Assembly: GCA_963765295.1 (NCBI GenBank)
Contig: CAVXVO010000005.1
Location: forward strand, 1,364,001 to 1,428,000
Direction of reading: 5' to 3'
DNA: 64,000 nt
DNA from: PALSA-612 sp963765295
Lineage (GTDB): Bacteria > Actinomycetota > Thermoleophilia > Gaiellales > Gaiellaceae
The first letter of the stretch is position 1. The number at the start of each line of letters is the position of its first letter. Below the pieces are notes generated by a model that did no database searches, was not told where the DNA came from, and saw only the letters and a program-made list of their open reading frames with translations. Made by a program: the position numbers and the translations under genes. This document shows positions 23,556 through 34,279 of the stretch, one piece after another.

Positions 23556-25712
23556 ATGCCCTCTGGAGCCTCTGTCCCCTGCGAACCGACGAAACCGGTC
23601 GTCCGAGCGCGCCACGACTCGCGGCGCACGCGTTCGGCGCCCGGCCCCGGCTCCATGGCCGTCTCGCGGGCCGCGCTCGTCAACCGCCTCCGGGCAGCCC
23701 GGTCGCTCCCCGTCGTGAGCGTCGTGGCTCCTACCGGCTTCGGCAAGACGACACTGCTCGCACAGTGGGCCACCCGGGACGGCCGCCCGTTTGCGTTCCT
23801 GACCCTCGACCGGCCCGAGACCGACGCCGCCACGCTGGTCACCCGCATCGATGCGGCCACGGCCTCGCTCGCGGCCGCGCCCTTCGTGCTCGTGATCGAC
23901 GATGCCCACCTTCTGAGCGCCGACGCTGCCGCCACGGTCACGATGCTCGTACGGCATCTGCCCGACGGCGCCACGATCGCGCTCGCGGCCCGTGAGGAGC
24001 CGCTCCGGTCGATCCCGCGCCTGCGCGCGAGCGGCGCGCTGCTCGAGCTCGGCCGCGAGGAGCTCGCGCTCACCCCGCGAGAGGCCCGCATCCTCTTCCG
24101 CAGGAGCGGCGTCACCATGGCCGACGGCCGGGTCGACGACCTCGTGCGGGCGCTGGGCGGCTGGCCGGCGGGCGTCGACGCGGCGGCGACCTCGCTCCGC
24201 GAGCGCACCCCCTCGCCGCTGCACGACCTTCGCGAGTCCGTCCTCGCCGCGCTGACCCGCGAGGAGCGCGACTTCCTCACGCGGACGTCGATCCTCGACC
24301 GGCTCTCGGCGCCGCTCTGCGACGCCCTCCTCGAGCGCCGCGACTCCGCGCGCCGTCTCGCGTCACTGGCACCGAGCCTGCTGCTCGTCCCGCTCGACCG
24401 TGCCGGCGAATGGTTCCGCCAGCACGGAGCGTTCCGGGAGCTCTTGCGGGCAGAGTTGGGGCAGAAGGAGCCCGAGCTCGTTCCCCTGCTGGAGCGGCGG
24501 GCGACCGACTGGCTCGAGGCGAGCGGCGATCCGGAGAGCGCCCTGCTCCACGCACGCGCAGCCGGCGACATCGACCGCGTCGCGGTCATCCTCGACACCG
24601 TCGCGATCCCGATGCACAACAACGGCCGGGACGCCGCCTTGCTTGCCTGGATCGCCGGCCTCGACGAGGCGACGGAGCTCGCGGACCACCCGCGCCTCGC
24701 CGCGCTGGCGGCGAGGCTCCATGCACAGCGCGGCAACGCGGTGGAGGCCGAGCGCTGGCTGGCGAAGGCGGCGCCGAGATCCCCGCGTCGTCGACGGCGA
24801 GCAGACGACGTCGCCTCGAGCGTCGCCCTCGTCCGCGCCGCTATGTGCGAGAACGGTGTCGAGTCGATGCTCGCCGATGTCGAGTCCGCGCTCGCCGTGC
24901 TTCCGACGGACGACCGCTGGCGGCCGTACGGGCTGCTGCTGCAGGGCTCCGCGTACGCGCTGCTCGGGGACGCCGAGCGCGGCGATGCGATCCTGAGCCG
25001 GTCTGCACGCGCCGCGGAGCGCCTCGGCTCGACCGAGACGCGAGCGGTCTCCCTGACGGAGCGGTCGCTGCTCGCGAACGCGCGCGGAGAGCGTGACGAG
25101 GCCGACCGACTGCTGGCGCTGGCACTCGCGGCGATGGTCGAAGGGGGCCTGCACACGTACCCCACGTGCGCGTTGACGCTCGCAGTCTCGGCGCGCTCGC
25201 AGCTCCTCCACGGCCGCATCTCCGAGGCGGGGTCGGCGCTCGCCGACGCGCGTCGACTGTCGGCAGGCCTCACCAGAGCCGTGCCCTGGCTCGCCGTCCA
25301 GTGCCGTCTCGAGCTGGCCCGCGCCTACGTGACGCTGCGAGACGCGGCCGCCGCCCGGTGGATCCTGAAGGAGATCGACGAGCTGCTGGCCGTCTGTCCG
25401 AGCCTCGGCGTCCTCCGTGCCGAGCGCGACGGGATCGAGGACGAGCTCGACGCGAGGCCGGCGGCTGGGGACGGACGAGCGACATGCCTCACCGGAGCCG
25501 AGCTCAAGCTTCTGCCCATGCTCGGGACGCACCTGTCGTTCCGGGAGATCGCACAGCACTTCTACCTCTCCCGCAACACGGTCAAGACGCAGGCGATCTC
25601 CGTCTACCGGAAGCTCGGCGCGTCCAACCGCAGCGAGGCGGTCGAGCGTGCGCACCATCTTGGACTGATCGAGCACGCGGGAGACACGACGAGCCTCATC
25701 CTCACGGGATGA
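23556..25712 (+). CDS. MalT-like LuxR-family ATPase regulator, copy 1
   Basis: 718 residues from ATG 23556 (AAAGGA upstream). STAND-type P-loop APTGFGKTTLL at about 58-68, Walker B LVIDDAHLL around 112-120, winged-helix and long TPR-like helical region to about 620, and C-terminal HTH (LTGAELKLLPMLGTHLS then YLSRNTVKTQAISVYRKLGAS). MalT-type proteins integrate ligand binding with transcription activation. Its sensory helices differ from those of the copy that follows 92 bp later, so the pair may sense different ligands. Local G+C is similar to surroundings. Confidence 0.9.
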   Translation: MPSGASVPCEPTKPVVRARHDSRRTRSAPGPGSMAVSRAALVNRLRAARSLPVVSVVAPTGFGKTTLLAQWATRDGRPFAFLTLDRPETDAATLVTRIDAATASLAAAPFVLVIDDAHLLSADAAATVTMLVRHLPDGATIALAAREEPLRSIPRLRASGALLELGREELALTPREARILFRRSGVTMADGRVDDLVRALGGWPAGVDAAATSLRERTPSPLHDLRESVLAALTREERDFLTRTSILDRLSAPLCDALLERRDSARRLASLAPSLLLVPLDRAGEWFRQHGAFRELLRAELGQKEPELVPLLERRATDWLEASGDPESALLHARAAGDIDRVAVILDTVAIPMHNNGRDAALLAWIAGLDEATELADHPRLAALAARLHAQRGNAVEAERWLAKAAPRSPRRRRRADDVASSVALVRAAMCENGVESMLADVESALAVLPTDDRWRPYGLLLQGSAYALLGDAERGDAILSRSARAAERLGSTETRAVSLTERSLLANARGERDEADRLLALALAAMVEGGLHTYPTCALTLAVSARSQLLHGRISEAGSALADARRLSAGLTRAVPWLAVQCRLELARAYVTLRDAAAARWILKEIDELLAVCPSLGVLRAERDGIEDELDARPAAGDGRATCLTGAELKLLPMLGTHLSFREIAQHFYLSRNTVKTQAISVYRKLGASNRSEAVERAHHLGLIEHAGDTTSLILTG

Positions 25713-25804
25713 TGCAGCGGCGCGCGGCGTCGAGTCCAATCGTGTCGTGGCCTTCCCGAGCGCGAAGCGTGGGCGCCCACGGCCGGAGAGGGGACCGTGA
25801 GCTG

Positions 25805-28078
25805 ATGGCGTTCTCGGGCGCCGGGGTATCGCGGCGGGCTCCGTTCACGATCATCGAGTCCCGGCTTGCCCCGCCGCGCCTTTGCGAGGGGACGATCGAG
25901 CGCGCCGAGCTCGTCAACCGTCTCCGCCTGACCCCGCCGGCCGACGTCGCGCTGGTCGTCGCTCCGGCGGGCTACGGCAAGACGAGCCTGCTCGCCGAGC
26001 TCTACCGCCGCCCCGGCAAGCGGCCCTACGCCTGGCTCAGCATCGACGAGCGCGACAACGACCCGGTCACTCTCCTCACCTACCTGACGCTCGCGCTCAA
26101 CCGGATCGGAGCCTGCGACCGGCAGGTCGTGGAGGCTCTTGCCAGGCCGCGGAGCTCGCTCACGACGATCCGTGCCCGCCTGCAGCGGTCGCTCGAGGCC
26201 GCCGGCCCGTTCGGGCTCATCCTCGACGATCTCCACCTGCTCTCCGCGGCGAAGAGTCTCGAGATCGTCCGTCGTCTCGTCGCCGAGCTGCCGCCGGGCG
26301 GCCGCCTCGTGATCGCGAGCCGCGCGCAACCGCGACTCCCGCTCGCCGGGCTGCGCGAGCGCCTCCGGCTCGTCGAGCTCGGCATCGACGACCTCCGGCT
26401 GACGGAGGAGGAGACGGGTGTGCTGTTGCGACGAACGGGGCTGTCCGCATCCGACCAGGACGTGGCCGGAGTCGCAGCGCTCACCGAGGGCTGGCCGGCC
26501 GGTGTGTACCTGGCGGCGCTGGCCACGCTCGCACGCGACGACCACGGCGCGCTGACGGCCTTTCGGGGCTCGGACCACTTCTTGAGCGACTACGTCCGGG
26601 CCGAGCATCTCGCCTACCTCCCCGAGGACGACGTGGACTTCATGGTGCGCGCATCGGTCCTCGACCGGATGTCGGGCCCGCTCTGCGACGCCGTGCTGCA
26701 GCAATCGGGCTCGGCCGCGAGGCTCGAGCGCCTCGCGCAGACGAATCTCTTCCTCATCCCGCTCGGGGGCGAGAGCCCGCCCGTCTACCGGTTCCAGAGG
26801 CTGTTCAGGGAGGCGCTCGCAGCCGAGCTCCGCCGTTTCGAGCCCCGACTCGGCGAGACGCTCGCCGCCCGAGCGTCGGTGTGGTGCGAGGGGCTCGGGG
26901 ACACGGAGAGCGCGGTCGAGTACGCCTGGGGCGCGGACGATCAGGATCGCTTCGCCTCGCTCCTCGAGCGGTTCGTCCTGCCCCTCTACTACGCGGGACG
27001 CCTGGCGACGATCGATCGCTGGCTTGCCCTCGTCGACCACGTCCTGCTCGAGCGGCACCCCGCTCTCGCCGCCGCCGGCGCCCTCGTCCACGGGCTGGAG
27101 GGACGTGAAGACAAGGCCGAAAGGTGGGCCGCCGTCGCCGAGCGTGCCCCGGCCGACGCGACGACGCCCGACGGCAGCCCGGTTGCCGCCTGGACGGCGA
27201 TGCTGCGCGCCGCGATGTGCCGCTCGGGGCCGGACGAGATGCGTCGAGATGCAGAGCTCTCCCTTTCGGCGCTCGCCGACGAGAGCGTGTGGCGACCCGC
27301 CGCGCTGCTCCTCCTCGGCATCGCCCACGTCCTCAACGGTGAGAACGCAGCCGCGGACGAGATCCTCGTCCGCGCCCACGCCGCGGCGACGGCGGCGAAC
27401 GCGACCGAGGCGGCGGCCTTCGCGCTCGCGGAGCGTTCGCTGCTGGCGGGCGCCGAAGGACGCTGGGATGCCGCCGAGACCCTCGTCGTCGAGGCGCGCG
27501 AAGCCCTCCGCGACGCGCATCTCTGCGACTACGCGACGAGCGCGCTCACCTACGCCGCCAGTGCTTCTGCGGCCGCGCACCACGGCAACTGGGTACGGGC
27601 CCGGGACGACCTGCAGCGCATGGAGCACCTGCTTCCGACCCTGTCCAGAGCCTTCCCGTGGCTCGGGGCACAGGTGAGGATCGAGGCGGCTCGGGCGCGG
27701 CTCGTCCTGTCGGATGTCGACGCCGCCACCGTGCTGCTCGCCGAGGCCGAGAACCAGCTCGCCCGGGGACAGGAGCTGGGCGTCCTCGCCGACCAGACGG
27801 AGGACCTGGCACGCGAGCTCGTCAGCCGCCGGCCGCGAGACGGCGACTGGGAGCACCTGACCCCGGCGGAGCGCCGCCTGCTGCCGCTCCTGACCACGCA
27901 TCTCACGTTCCGCGAGATCGCCGACCATCTGCACGTCTCCCGCAACACGGTGAAGACACAGGCGATCTGCACGTACCGGAAGCTCGGCGCCTCCTCGCGC
28001 AGCGAGGCGATCCAGCGTGCGATCGACCTCGGGCTGATGGAGCCGTCGGACGTGCTCGAGCCGACCCGGCCCCTGTAG
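25805..28078 (+). CDS. MalT-like LuxR-family ATPase regulator, copy 2
   Basis: 757 residues from ATG 25805. P-loop APAGYGKTSLL near residue 53-63, Walker B FGLILDDLHLLS, a long helical repeat sensor domain, and C-terminal HTH LTPAERRLLPLLTTHLT with HVSRNTVKTQAICTYRKLGAS, almost the same recognition helix as copy 1 (SRNTVKTQAI.. and YRKLGAS). The two regulators probably bind related operators. A longer in-frame reading upstream is only a shadow of copy 1. Followed by a strong terminator. Confidence 0.9.
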   Translation: MAFSGAGVSRRAPFTIIESRLAPPRLCEGTIERAELVNRLRLTPPADVALVVAPAGYGKTSLLAELYRRPGKRPYAWLSIDERDNDPVTLLTYLTLALNRIGACDRQVVEALARPRSSLTTIRARLQRSLEAAGPFGLILDDLHLLSAAKSLEIVRRLVAELPPGGRLVIASRAQPRLPLAGLRERLRLVELGIDDLRLTEEETGVLLRRTGLSASDQDVAGVAALTEGWPAGVYLAALATLARDDHGALTAFRGSDHFLSDYVRAEHLAYLPEDDVDFMVRASVLDRMSGPLCDAVLQQSGSAARLERLAQTNLFLIPLGGESPPVYRFQRLFREALAAELRRFEPRLGETLAARASVWCEGLGDTESAVEYAWGADDQDRFASLLERFVLPLYYAGRLATIDRWLALVDHVLLERHPALAAAGALVHGLEGREDKAERWAAVAERAPADATTPDGSPVAAWTAMLRAAMCRSGPDEMRRDAELSLSALADESVWRPAALLLLGIAHVLNGENAAADEILVRAHAAATAANATEAAAFALAERSLLAGAEGRWDAAETLVVEAREALRDAHLCDYATSALTYAASASAAAHHGNWVRARDDLQRMEHLLPTLSRAFPWLGAQVRIEAARARLVLSDVDAATVLLAEAENQLARGQELGVLADQTEDLARELVSRRPRDGDWEHLTPAERRLLPLLTTHLTFREIADHLHVSRNTVKTQAICTYRKLGASSRSEAIQRAIDLGLMEPSDVLEPTRPL

Positions 28079-28202
28079 CGAGCCCGAACCGTCGCGTTCA
28101 TCCCATCGGGGCGAGGTTTCCGCTCCCGCGGGGAGCGATCCTCCACGGGGTCGCTACTCGCAGTGGCGGCCACCGACGGCGCGGCGACCTCGCCGCTTGC
28201 CA

Positions 28203-28240
28203 GGCGGGCGCCCCCGAGTGAGGGCCCGGGGGCGCCCGCC
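28203..28240 (+). terminator. Terminator after LuxR copy 2
   Basis: Perfect 14-bp stem, arms GGCGGGCGCCCCCG and CGGGGGCGCCCGCC, 10-nt loop, followed by a T-rich tract (CCTTTCAGTCTTTC). Confidence 0.85.
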
Positions 28241-28332
28241 GTCCTTTCAGTCTTTCGTCCTCGATGGGTGATGCCCGGGCGTGTACGCGCCCGGACACTG
28301 GCCAAGCCCAAGCGGACAGAGGAGGTACAACC

Positions 28333-29427
28333 ATGCTTCGCACGCCCAGGATGGTGCTGCCGGCGGCTGCCGTCGCCCTCGGCGCTGTCGTCGTGCTCGT
28401 CGCGGCGTCGACGGCGACCGGACGCAGCCAGGCAACGGCCCCGAAGAACACGACGGAGCCGTCCATCACCTACGTGTATCCGATCAAGGTCGGCACCCCG
28501 CTGACCGGGCACAGGGGTGGATGGAGCGGGACCGCTCCGATCACCTACAAGTTCCAGTGGCTCCGCTGTAACGACAACGGCGAGGCCTGCCAGAAGATCA
28601 CCAACGCCACCGGGACGAACTACACCGTCGTCTCGGCTGACGCCGGGCACACGATCCGGCTGGCGGTGCAAGCCTCGAACGCGGCCGGGACGGCGAAGGC
28701 CGAGGCGAACGCCACGAGTGTGATTCCCGTCAACCCAGGGGCTCCGAACGAGACGGCCCCGCCGGAGGTAACCGGTCAGGCCGTCGTCGGCAAGACGCTG
28801 ACGGCGACGACCGGCTCCTGGAAGGGAACGCAACCGATCTCGTACACCTTCAAGTGGCAGAGCTGCACGAGCAGCCTGTCCTCCTGCCCCGGCAACGGCG
28901 CGACCGGCAACACCTACACGGTGGTCGCCGGTGACGTCGGCAAGAGGATCAGGGTCAAGGTCATCGCGAAGAACGCCGACGGCCAGACCCCGGGCCTCTC
29001 GGATCCGACCGCGATCGTCAGCGAGAGCGGCGGCGGAGGCGGAGGCGGAGGCGGCAGCTCCGTGCCGGTGGGCTCACTCGTGGGTGGCGACCGCCTCGTC
29101 GTCGACACGGTGTCGTTCTCGCCGAACCCGGTGTCTTCGACGAGCCAGTCCATCCGCGTCACGATCAAGGTGAAGGACAACAAGGGCAAGCTCGTTTCCG
29201 GTGCGTTCGTCTCGATCGTCTCGACGCCGGTCGTCACATCGACGCCCGACGCGGCACAGACCGACTCGAACGGCATCGTCGTCTACACGATCCAGCCCAA
29301 GTCGAACTTCCCGATCAAGACCGGTTACAGCGTCCAGTTCTACGTCAAGGCGTATCGCCAGGGCGACCCGACGCTGGCCGGAGTCTCGGGCGGCCGGCTC
29401 GTCCAGGTCGCGACGAAGTCGCCGTAG
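28333..29427 (+). CDS. Secreted protein with two Ig-like repeats
   Basis: 364 residues from ATG 28333 with GGAGG upstream. N-terminal signal peptide (AAAVALGAVVVLVAAS), then two similar about 90-residue repeats: the second begins ETAPPEVTGQAVVGKTL and carries TGSWKGTQPISYTFKWQ and AGDVGKRIRVKV, mirroring GGWSGTAPITYKFQW and SADAGHTIRLAV of the first. A Gly linker precedes a third, different beta-rich region from about 250 with VTIKVKDNKGKLVSGAFVSI. Such repeats are frequent in cell-surface proteins of this kind of organism. Function unknown, probably extracellular adhesion or envelope structure. Confidence 0.85.
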   Translation: MLRTPRMVLPAAAVALGAVVVLVAASTATGRSQATAPKNTTEPSITYVYPIKVGTPLTGHRGGWSGTAPITYKFQWLRCNDNGEACQKITNATGTNYTVVSADAGHTIRLAVQASNAAGTAKAEANATSVIPVNPGAPNETAPPEVTGQAVVGKTLTATTGSWKGTQPISYTFKWQSCTSSLSSCPGNGATGNTYTVVAGDVGKRIRVKVIAKNADGQTPGLSDPTAIVSESGGGGGGGGGSSVPVGSLVGGDRLVVDTVSFSPNPVSSTSQSIRVTIKVKDNKGKLVSGAFVSIVSTPVVTSTPDAAQTDSNGIVVYTIQPKSNFPIKTGYSVQFYVKAYRQGDPTLAGVSGGRLVQVATKSP

Positions 29428-29439
29428 ACGCTCTACGTC

Positions 29440-29469
29440 CGGGCCCGGTCGCACGCGCGGCCGGGCCCG
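29440..29469 (+). terminator. Terminator after secreted repeat protein
   Basis: Perfect 9-bp stem CGGGCCCGG/CCGGGCCCG with a 12-nt loop, 13 bp downstream of the stop. Confidence 0.7.
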
Positions 29470-29544
29470 GGCAACCCCCGATCGTCACGAGTCGGGACCC
29501 ACATCGTCACGACCGGGCCGCCTACGCTCCGGCCGAGGCTGCTC

Positions 29545-30486
29545 GTGATCCGTGATGCTGAGACGCTCGACGCTCGAGCCGGCAGAGGTGTGTTCTCGAC
29601 CTCCCGGCCGTTCGGTGCAGGCCGGATCGCGGTCGTCGCCGCCACCGCGAGCGAAACGAATCTCGACATCGCCGACGCCTGGCGGGCCCTGGGGCTCGAC
29701 GCGGAGGTCATGACCCCAGGCCGATGCCTGGAGCGGCTGCGCCCCGGCGACATCGCGCTCGGCAGGCTCGACGTGCGGCGCACGCTGGACGGTGTCGAGC
29801 CCGGGCTGCTCGGGCTCCTGGCGCTTCGCCGGCGCGGCATTCGCGTCCTGAACTCGCCTGCCGCGTTGCTCAGCGCCCACGACAAGCTGCGGACAGCACG
29901 GCGGCTGACCGCGGCGGGTGTCCCGCACCCGCCGACGGAGCACGTCACGCTGCGGGCCCGGGTGCCGTCCCTGCGACCGCCGGTCGTCGTCAAGCCCCGA
30001 TTCGGGAGCTGGGGCGCGGACGTCCTCCGCTGCGACTCACGCCGGGCGCTTCGGCTCGCGATCGAGGGGATCGCTGGACGGCCCTGGTTCCGGCGCCACG
30101 GCGCGCTCGTGCAGTCGCTCGTTCCTCCCGTCGGCCACGACCTCCGCGTGCTGGTGGCCGGGGATCGTGTCGTCGGCGCGGAGTCCCGAGTCGCCGCGCC
30201 TGACGAATGGCGCACGAACCTCAGCCTCGGCGGCACCTCATGCGCGGCGATCGTTCCGCCTCGCGCGCACGCCGCCGCGCTCGCCGCCGCGAGAGCCGTG
30301 TCGGGAGACTTCGTCGGGATCGACCTGCTGCCGCACGACGGCGGCTACGTCGTGATCGAGGTGAACGGCGGCGTCGACTTCGAGCGACGGTACTCGTTGC
30401 CCGGGAGCGACGTCTTCTCCGACATCGCGGCTGCGCTCGGGCTGCTCGTGACGGCGCCTCGGTCCGCAGCGGTCGCCGCGCTCTGA
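29545..30486 (+). CDS. RimK-type ATP-grasp ligase
   Basis: 313 residues from GTG 29545. Central ATP-grasp region: NSPAALLSAHDKLRTAR, PVVVKPRFGSWGADVLRC (phosphate loop), ALVQSLVPPVGHDLRVLVAG, NLSLGGTSCAAI and DLLPHDGGYVVIEVNGGVDFE, the metal-binding motif. This layout is that of RimK/LysX-type carboxylate-amine ligases. Substrate is not evident from neighbours. It may be part of lysine or peptide biosynthesis, or modify another protein. Confidence 0.85.
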   Translation: MIRDAETLDARAGRGVFSTSRPFGAGRIAVVAATASETNLDIADAWRALGLDAEVMTPGRCLERLRPGDIALGRLDVRRTLDGVEPGLLGLLALRRRGIRVLNSPAALLSAHDKLRTARRLTAAGVPHPPTEHVTLRARVPSLRPPVVVKPRFGSWGADVLRCDSRRALRLAIEGIAGRPWFRRHGALVQSLVPPVGHDLRVLVAGDRVVGAESRVAAPDEWRTNLSLGGTSCAAIVPPRAHAAALAAARAVSGDFVGIDLLPHDGGYVVIEVNGGVDFERRYSLPGSDVFSDIAAALGLLVTAPRSAAVAAL

Positions 30487-30513
30487 TCACCGCTCGAGCG
30501 GCCGGCCCAGAGC

Positions 30514-31086
30514 TCAGCCGACGGGCTTACAGGCCTTGACGAACGCCGTCGCGGCGGTGCCGATCTGGTCGAACACGGTCTGCACGTTCGCGGTCGACGG
30601 GAGCTGTCCCTGCGAGACCGAGTGCCCGATGCCCGTGACGACGTTGTTCCAGCTGACGAGGCCGCCGATGTAGTCGTTCAGCGCCGACGAGCACTTGCCG
30701 CCGACCGTCGCCTGGAACCCGTGCAGGGTCGTTCCGAAGGCGGTCGTCGACGTCGTGACGACGGTGACCGTGTTACCGAGGCACGCCTGCATCTGGTCGG
30801 ACGACGCGTTCGACTTCGCGGTGATCTTGCCGCACTTCCGGAACGTGGCGATCCCCTTGGTGTTGGTGGTCGTCCACGTCTTGTTCGCCGTCTGGTAGGC
30901 CGTCCACTGCGTCGTCGTCAACCGCTGCGCCGAACCCGACAGGCTCGTGGTCGCGGGCGTCGTGGTCGTGCTCGGCGTCGTCGTCGGCGTGGTCGACTTG
31001 CTGTTCGAGCTCGACCCGCCGCAGCCCGCGAGGGCGAGAGCGGCTGCCGTGGCGAGCACCGCGACTGTCGACACGCTTCGGGTCAT
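30514..31086 (-). CDS. Ser/Thr-rich lipoprotein
   Basis: 190 residues from ATG 31086 (AGGG at proper spacing; a GTG start three codons earlier is possible). Signal peptide with lipobox LALAGCGG, then a 45-residue Thr/Ser linker (SKSTTPTTTPSTTTTP), then a domain of about 125 residues with conserved-looking cysteines (FRKCGKIT, MQACLG, GGKCSSA, KACKPVG), suggesting disulfides. Exported and anchored. No family recognised. Located 63 bp downstream of the C39 exporter gene on the same strand, so a link to it is possible. Confidence 0.7.
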   Translation of the reverse strand: MTRSVSTVAVLATAAALALAGCGGSSSNSKSTTPTTTPSTTTTPATTSLSGSAQRLTTTQWTAYQTANKTWTTTNTKGIATFRKCGKITAKSNASSDQMQACLGNTVTVVTTSTTAFGTTLHGFQATVGGKCSSALNDYIGGLVSWNNVVTGIGHSVSQGQLPSTANVQTVFDQIGTAATAFVKACKPVG

Positions 31087-31149
31087 CGCGGGCACCCTAC
31101 GTCAACGCCGGTTGCGGGACATCGTCCACAAGGGATGACGGCGACTCGA

Positions 31150-34100
31150 CTAGCTCTCGAGCTGCTGGCTGACGAGGTAGTGGTAGAGCCCTCGCCGCTC
31201 CAGCAGCTCGGCGTGCGTCCCGCGTTCGACGAGGCGGCCCTTCTCGAGCACGACGATCAGGTCGGCGTCCCGGACGGTGCTCAGCCGGTGCGCGATCACG
31301 AACGAGGTGCGCTCGCGGAGCAGCTCGTCGAGGTTCTGCTTGACGAGGCGCTCCGACTCGGTGTCGAGCGCGCTCGACGCCTCGTCGAGCAGCAGGATCG
31401 GCGGGCGGTTGTAGACGGCGCGGGCGATCGCGATCCGCTGCGCCTGGCCGCCCGAGAGCCGGAGTCCGCTCTCGCCGATCCGCGTGTCGTAGCCGAGCGG
31501 GAGACGCTGGACGAAGTCGTGCGCGTTCGCGAGCTTCGACGCCCAGATCACGCGCGACTCCTCCGGCTCGTCGCCGAAGGCGATGTTGCGGCCGATCGTG
31601 TCGTCGAACAGGTAGCTCTCCTGCAGCACGACGCCGATGTGCTTGCGGACGCTGCGGTAGTCGAGCGTGGTCAGGTCGACGTGGTCGAGCTCGATCCTGC
31701 CCTCGGTCGGCTCGAGCAGGCCGGCGAGGCACTTGACGAGCGTCGTCTTGCCCGAGCCGCTGCGCCCGACGATGGCGACGGTCGTGCCGGCGGGGACGTC
31801 GAGGTCGATCGCCTCCAGGATCGCGGGCGCCTCCGGGCCGCCGTAGCGGAAGCCGACGTTGCGGAGCCGGACGGCGCCCTCGAGCGTCGTCACGGTTCGC
31901 AGCGCGGAGCGGTCCTCTCCCTGCTCCGGTTCCTGCTCGATGACGTCGTTCAGACGGTCGAGCAGGATTCGTCCGTACTGCAGCTCGTCCCAGAGCGAGA
32001 GCATGATCAGGACGGGGCCGTTCGCGAGCGCGATCAGGGCGTTGAAGGCGACGAAGCGGCCGAGCGACAGGTCGCCGTTGATCACGAGCAGCCCGCCGAC
32101 GAACAGGAACAGCGCGAGCGACAGGAACGTGACCATCTGGATCGCGCCCTGGTAGGTCATGATCAGGAACTCCGAGCGGAAGACCTTGTCGGCGATCTGC
32201 GAGAAGCGCGTCAGCATCATCTGCCGCATCCCCTCCTCCGCCGCGGACGCCTTCACGGTCTCGATGCCGCGGATCGAGTCGATCTGCTGGGAGCCGTAGC
32301 GCCCGAACGCCTCCTCGAGCGAGTCGAACATCGGCCGCAGCCGCGACGACGAGAACCGCATCAGCAGCGGCGTAGACGGGTGCGAGCGCGATGTAGACGA
32401 GCGCCAGCTGCCAGCTGTAGATGAACATGAGCACGAGCGCCGCGCCGAGCTGGGTGACCGCGGTCAGGGCCGTGACGCCGCTCTCGATGAAGAACTGCCG
32501 CAGCTCGCGGACGCCGGAGAGCCGGCGCTCGATGTCGCCCGTGCGCCGGGTCGAGAAGTACGACATCGGCAGCGAGAGCAGCTTGGCGGTGAGGAAGTCG
32601 AGGCTCTCGGTGTCGATCCGCACGGCGACGAAGGCGAAGATGTAGCGCTGGATGATCGTGGCGCCGACCATCACGACCAGGACGCCGAGCATCCCGAGCA
32701 GGATCACGACGAGCAACTCCTTGTTCGCGTTCGGGATCGCGTTGTCGACGACGACCTGGGTGAAGATCGGGACGACGAGCTCGAGCGCGGCCGCGATCAG
32801 CGCCAGGCCGACGCGCCTTGAGCAGCAGCCCGCGGTGCGGGCGCAGGAACGGCTCGCAGCCAGGCCGTGTTCGTCTGCGCCTTCGGCAGCTCCTCGAACG
32901 CGGGCGTCGGGCTGATCAGCGCCGCGTAGCCGCTCCACTTCTCGCTCGAACTCGGCACGGTCGATCTTGCGGATGCCGAGCGCCGGGTCGCCGACCCGGA
33001 CGTGGCGCTCGCCGACCTCGTAGAGCACGACCCAGTGGTTTCCCTCCCAGTGCACGATCGCCGGCAGCGGCAGCGCGTCGAGGTTGCTCTTCGAGGCGCG
33101 AACCGTCCGCGCGTCGAGCCCGAGCGCCTCGGCGCCGCGCGCGATCCCGAGCAGGCTCGTCCCGTCGACCGACGTGTGCACGAGCTCGCGGATCCGCGGC
33201 AGCGAGACGCGGCCGGCCGAAGTAGCGCGTGACCGCGCCGAGGCAGGCGGCGCCGCAGTCCATCTCGTCGAGCTGGTAGACGTGCGGCAAGGCTCGCCGG
33301 CGCTGCCACCAGCGGCGCTTCGGGCCGTGGTCCTTCGCCTCGAACTCCTCCGCGGCCTCGGCCCCGGCGGGCGCGACCTCGATCTCCTCGACCTGGTCGG
33401 GCCCGACGAGCGCGACCTCGGTCTCGGCCGGCAGGATCTCGGCGAAGTCGAGCGGCACGCGCGCGACCGGGAGCGAGTCGAGCTGCGCGGCGCGCTCCTC
33501 GAGCCGCTCGCGGAACTCCGGGTACTCGTCGAGGAGCCTCGCGAACAGCTCGGGCGTGAGCCGCAGCAGGCGGCTCGGCGTCAGCGCCTCGACGCTCGCC
33601 GTCCGCGGCCGCCCCTCGAGGACGGAGAGCTCGCCGAAGCTGTCGCCCTTGCGCAGGTAGTTGATGTCGTCGCGCTGGCCGTCCCGCTCGAGGAATGCGC
33701 GCAGGCGGCCCTCCTCGATCACGTACATCGGCCCGGGCGGGTCGCCCTCGCGCACGACGACCTCGCCCGCCTCGACGTCGACCGGCTCGAGCGAGGCCGC
33801 GATCAGCGCCAGGCCGTCGACGGGAAGCGTCGCGAACGCCGAGTGCAGCCGGAGGAAGTCCTGGATCGTCCGGTAGTCGGAGAGCCGCTCGAACTGCGCG
33901 CGGACGGCCGGATGCCAGCGCACCATCTCGGCGAACGTGTCGCGGTCGAGCCGCAGCGCGTGCACGCGCCCACTCGCGCGTACGGTCGCGGTGCGGGTCG
34001 AATCGGTGAGCAGGCTCATCTCGCCGAAGCTCTCGCCGCGACCGAGCAGGTTGAGCGGCACCTCCTCTCCGTTCTCGGCCCGCTTGAGGACACGCGCCGG

Positions 34101-34220
34101 CCCGGAGACGACGACGTAGAACGCGTCGGCCGGATCGCCCTCGCGGACGATCACCTGGCCGAAGTCGTAGGCGACGGGCTCGAACGCCTCGCCGACGACA
34201 CGCCGCACGTCCTCCGGCAT
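31150..34220 (-). CDS. Peptidase C39 ABC exporter with two cNMP-binding domains, frameshifted
   Basis: Read across five shifts (near 33212, 32947, 32867, 32814 and 32372) in a frame open from ATG 34220; a sixth near 34240 may hide the true start. Reconstructed order: cNMP-binding domain 1 (FGQVIVREGDPADAFYVV), domain 2 (AGEVVVREGDPPGPMYVI), C39 peptidase (DEMDCGAACLGAV with catalytic Cys, then IVHWEGNHWVVLYEV with catalytic His and GDPALGIRKI), six-helix transmembrane domain (LELVVPIFTQVVVDNA) and ATPase (GRSGSGKTTL, LSGGQAQRIAIARA, LLLDEASSALD). About 1,020 residues. C39 domains cleave double-glycine leaders before export; cNMP domains on such exporters recall cyanobacterial HetC. Downstream of the foldase and precursor genes. 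Confidence 0.85.
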
Positions 34221-34279
34221 GGCCCGGAACGCGGGCAGCTCGTCGAGGACGCGGAGGCTCTCCTCGGACGGCGTCGAGC

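Noticed and set aside
25604..27934. 776-codon minus-strand frame
   Set aside because: Opposite the second MalT-like regulator; no motif of its own.
32361..33230. Programmed frameshifting or selenocysteine recoding in the exporter
   Set aside because: Five separate +1 changes without a common slippery site, and no in-frame UGA, fit sequence error better.
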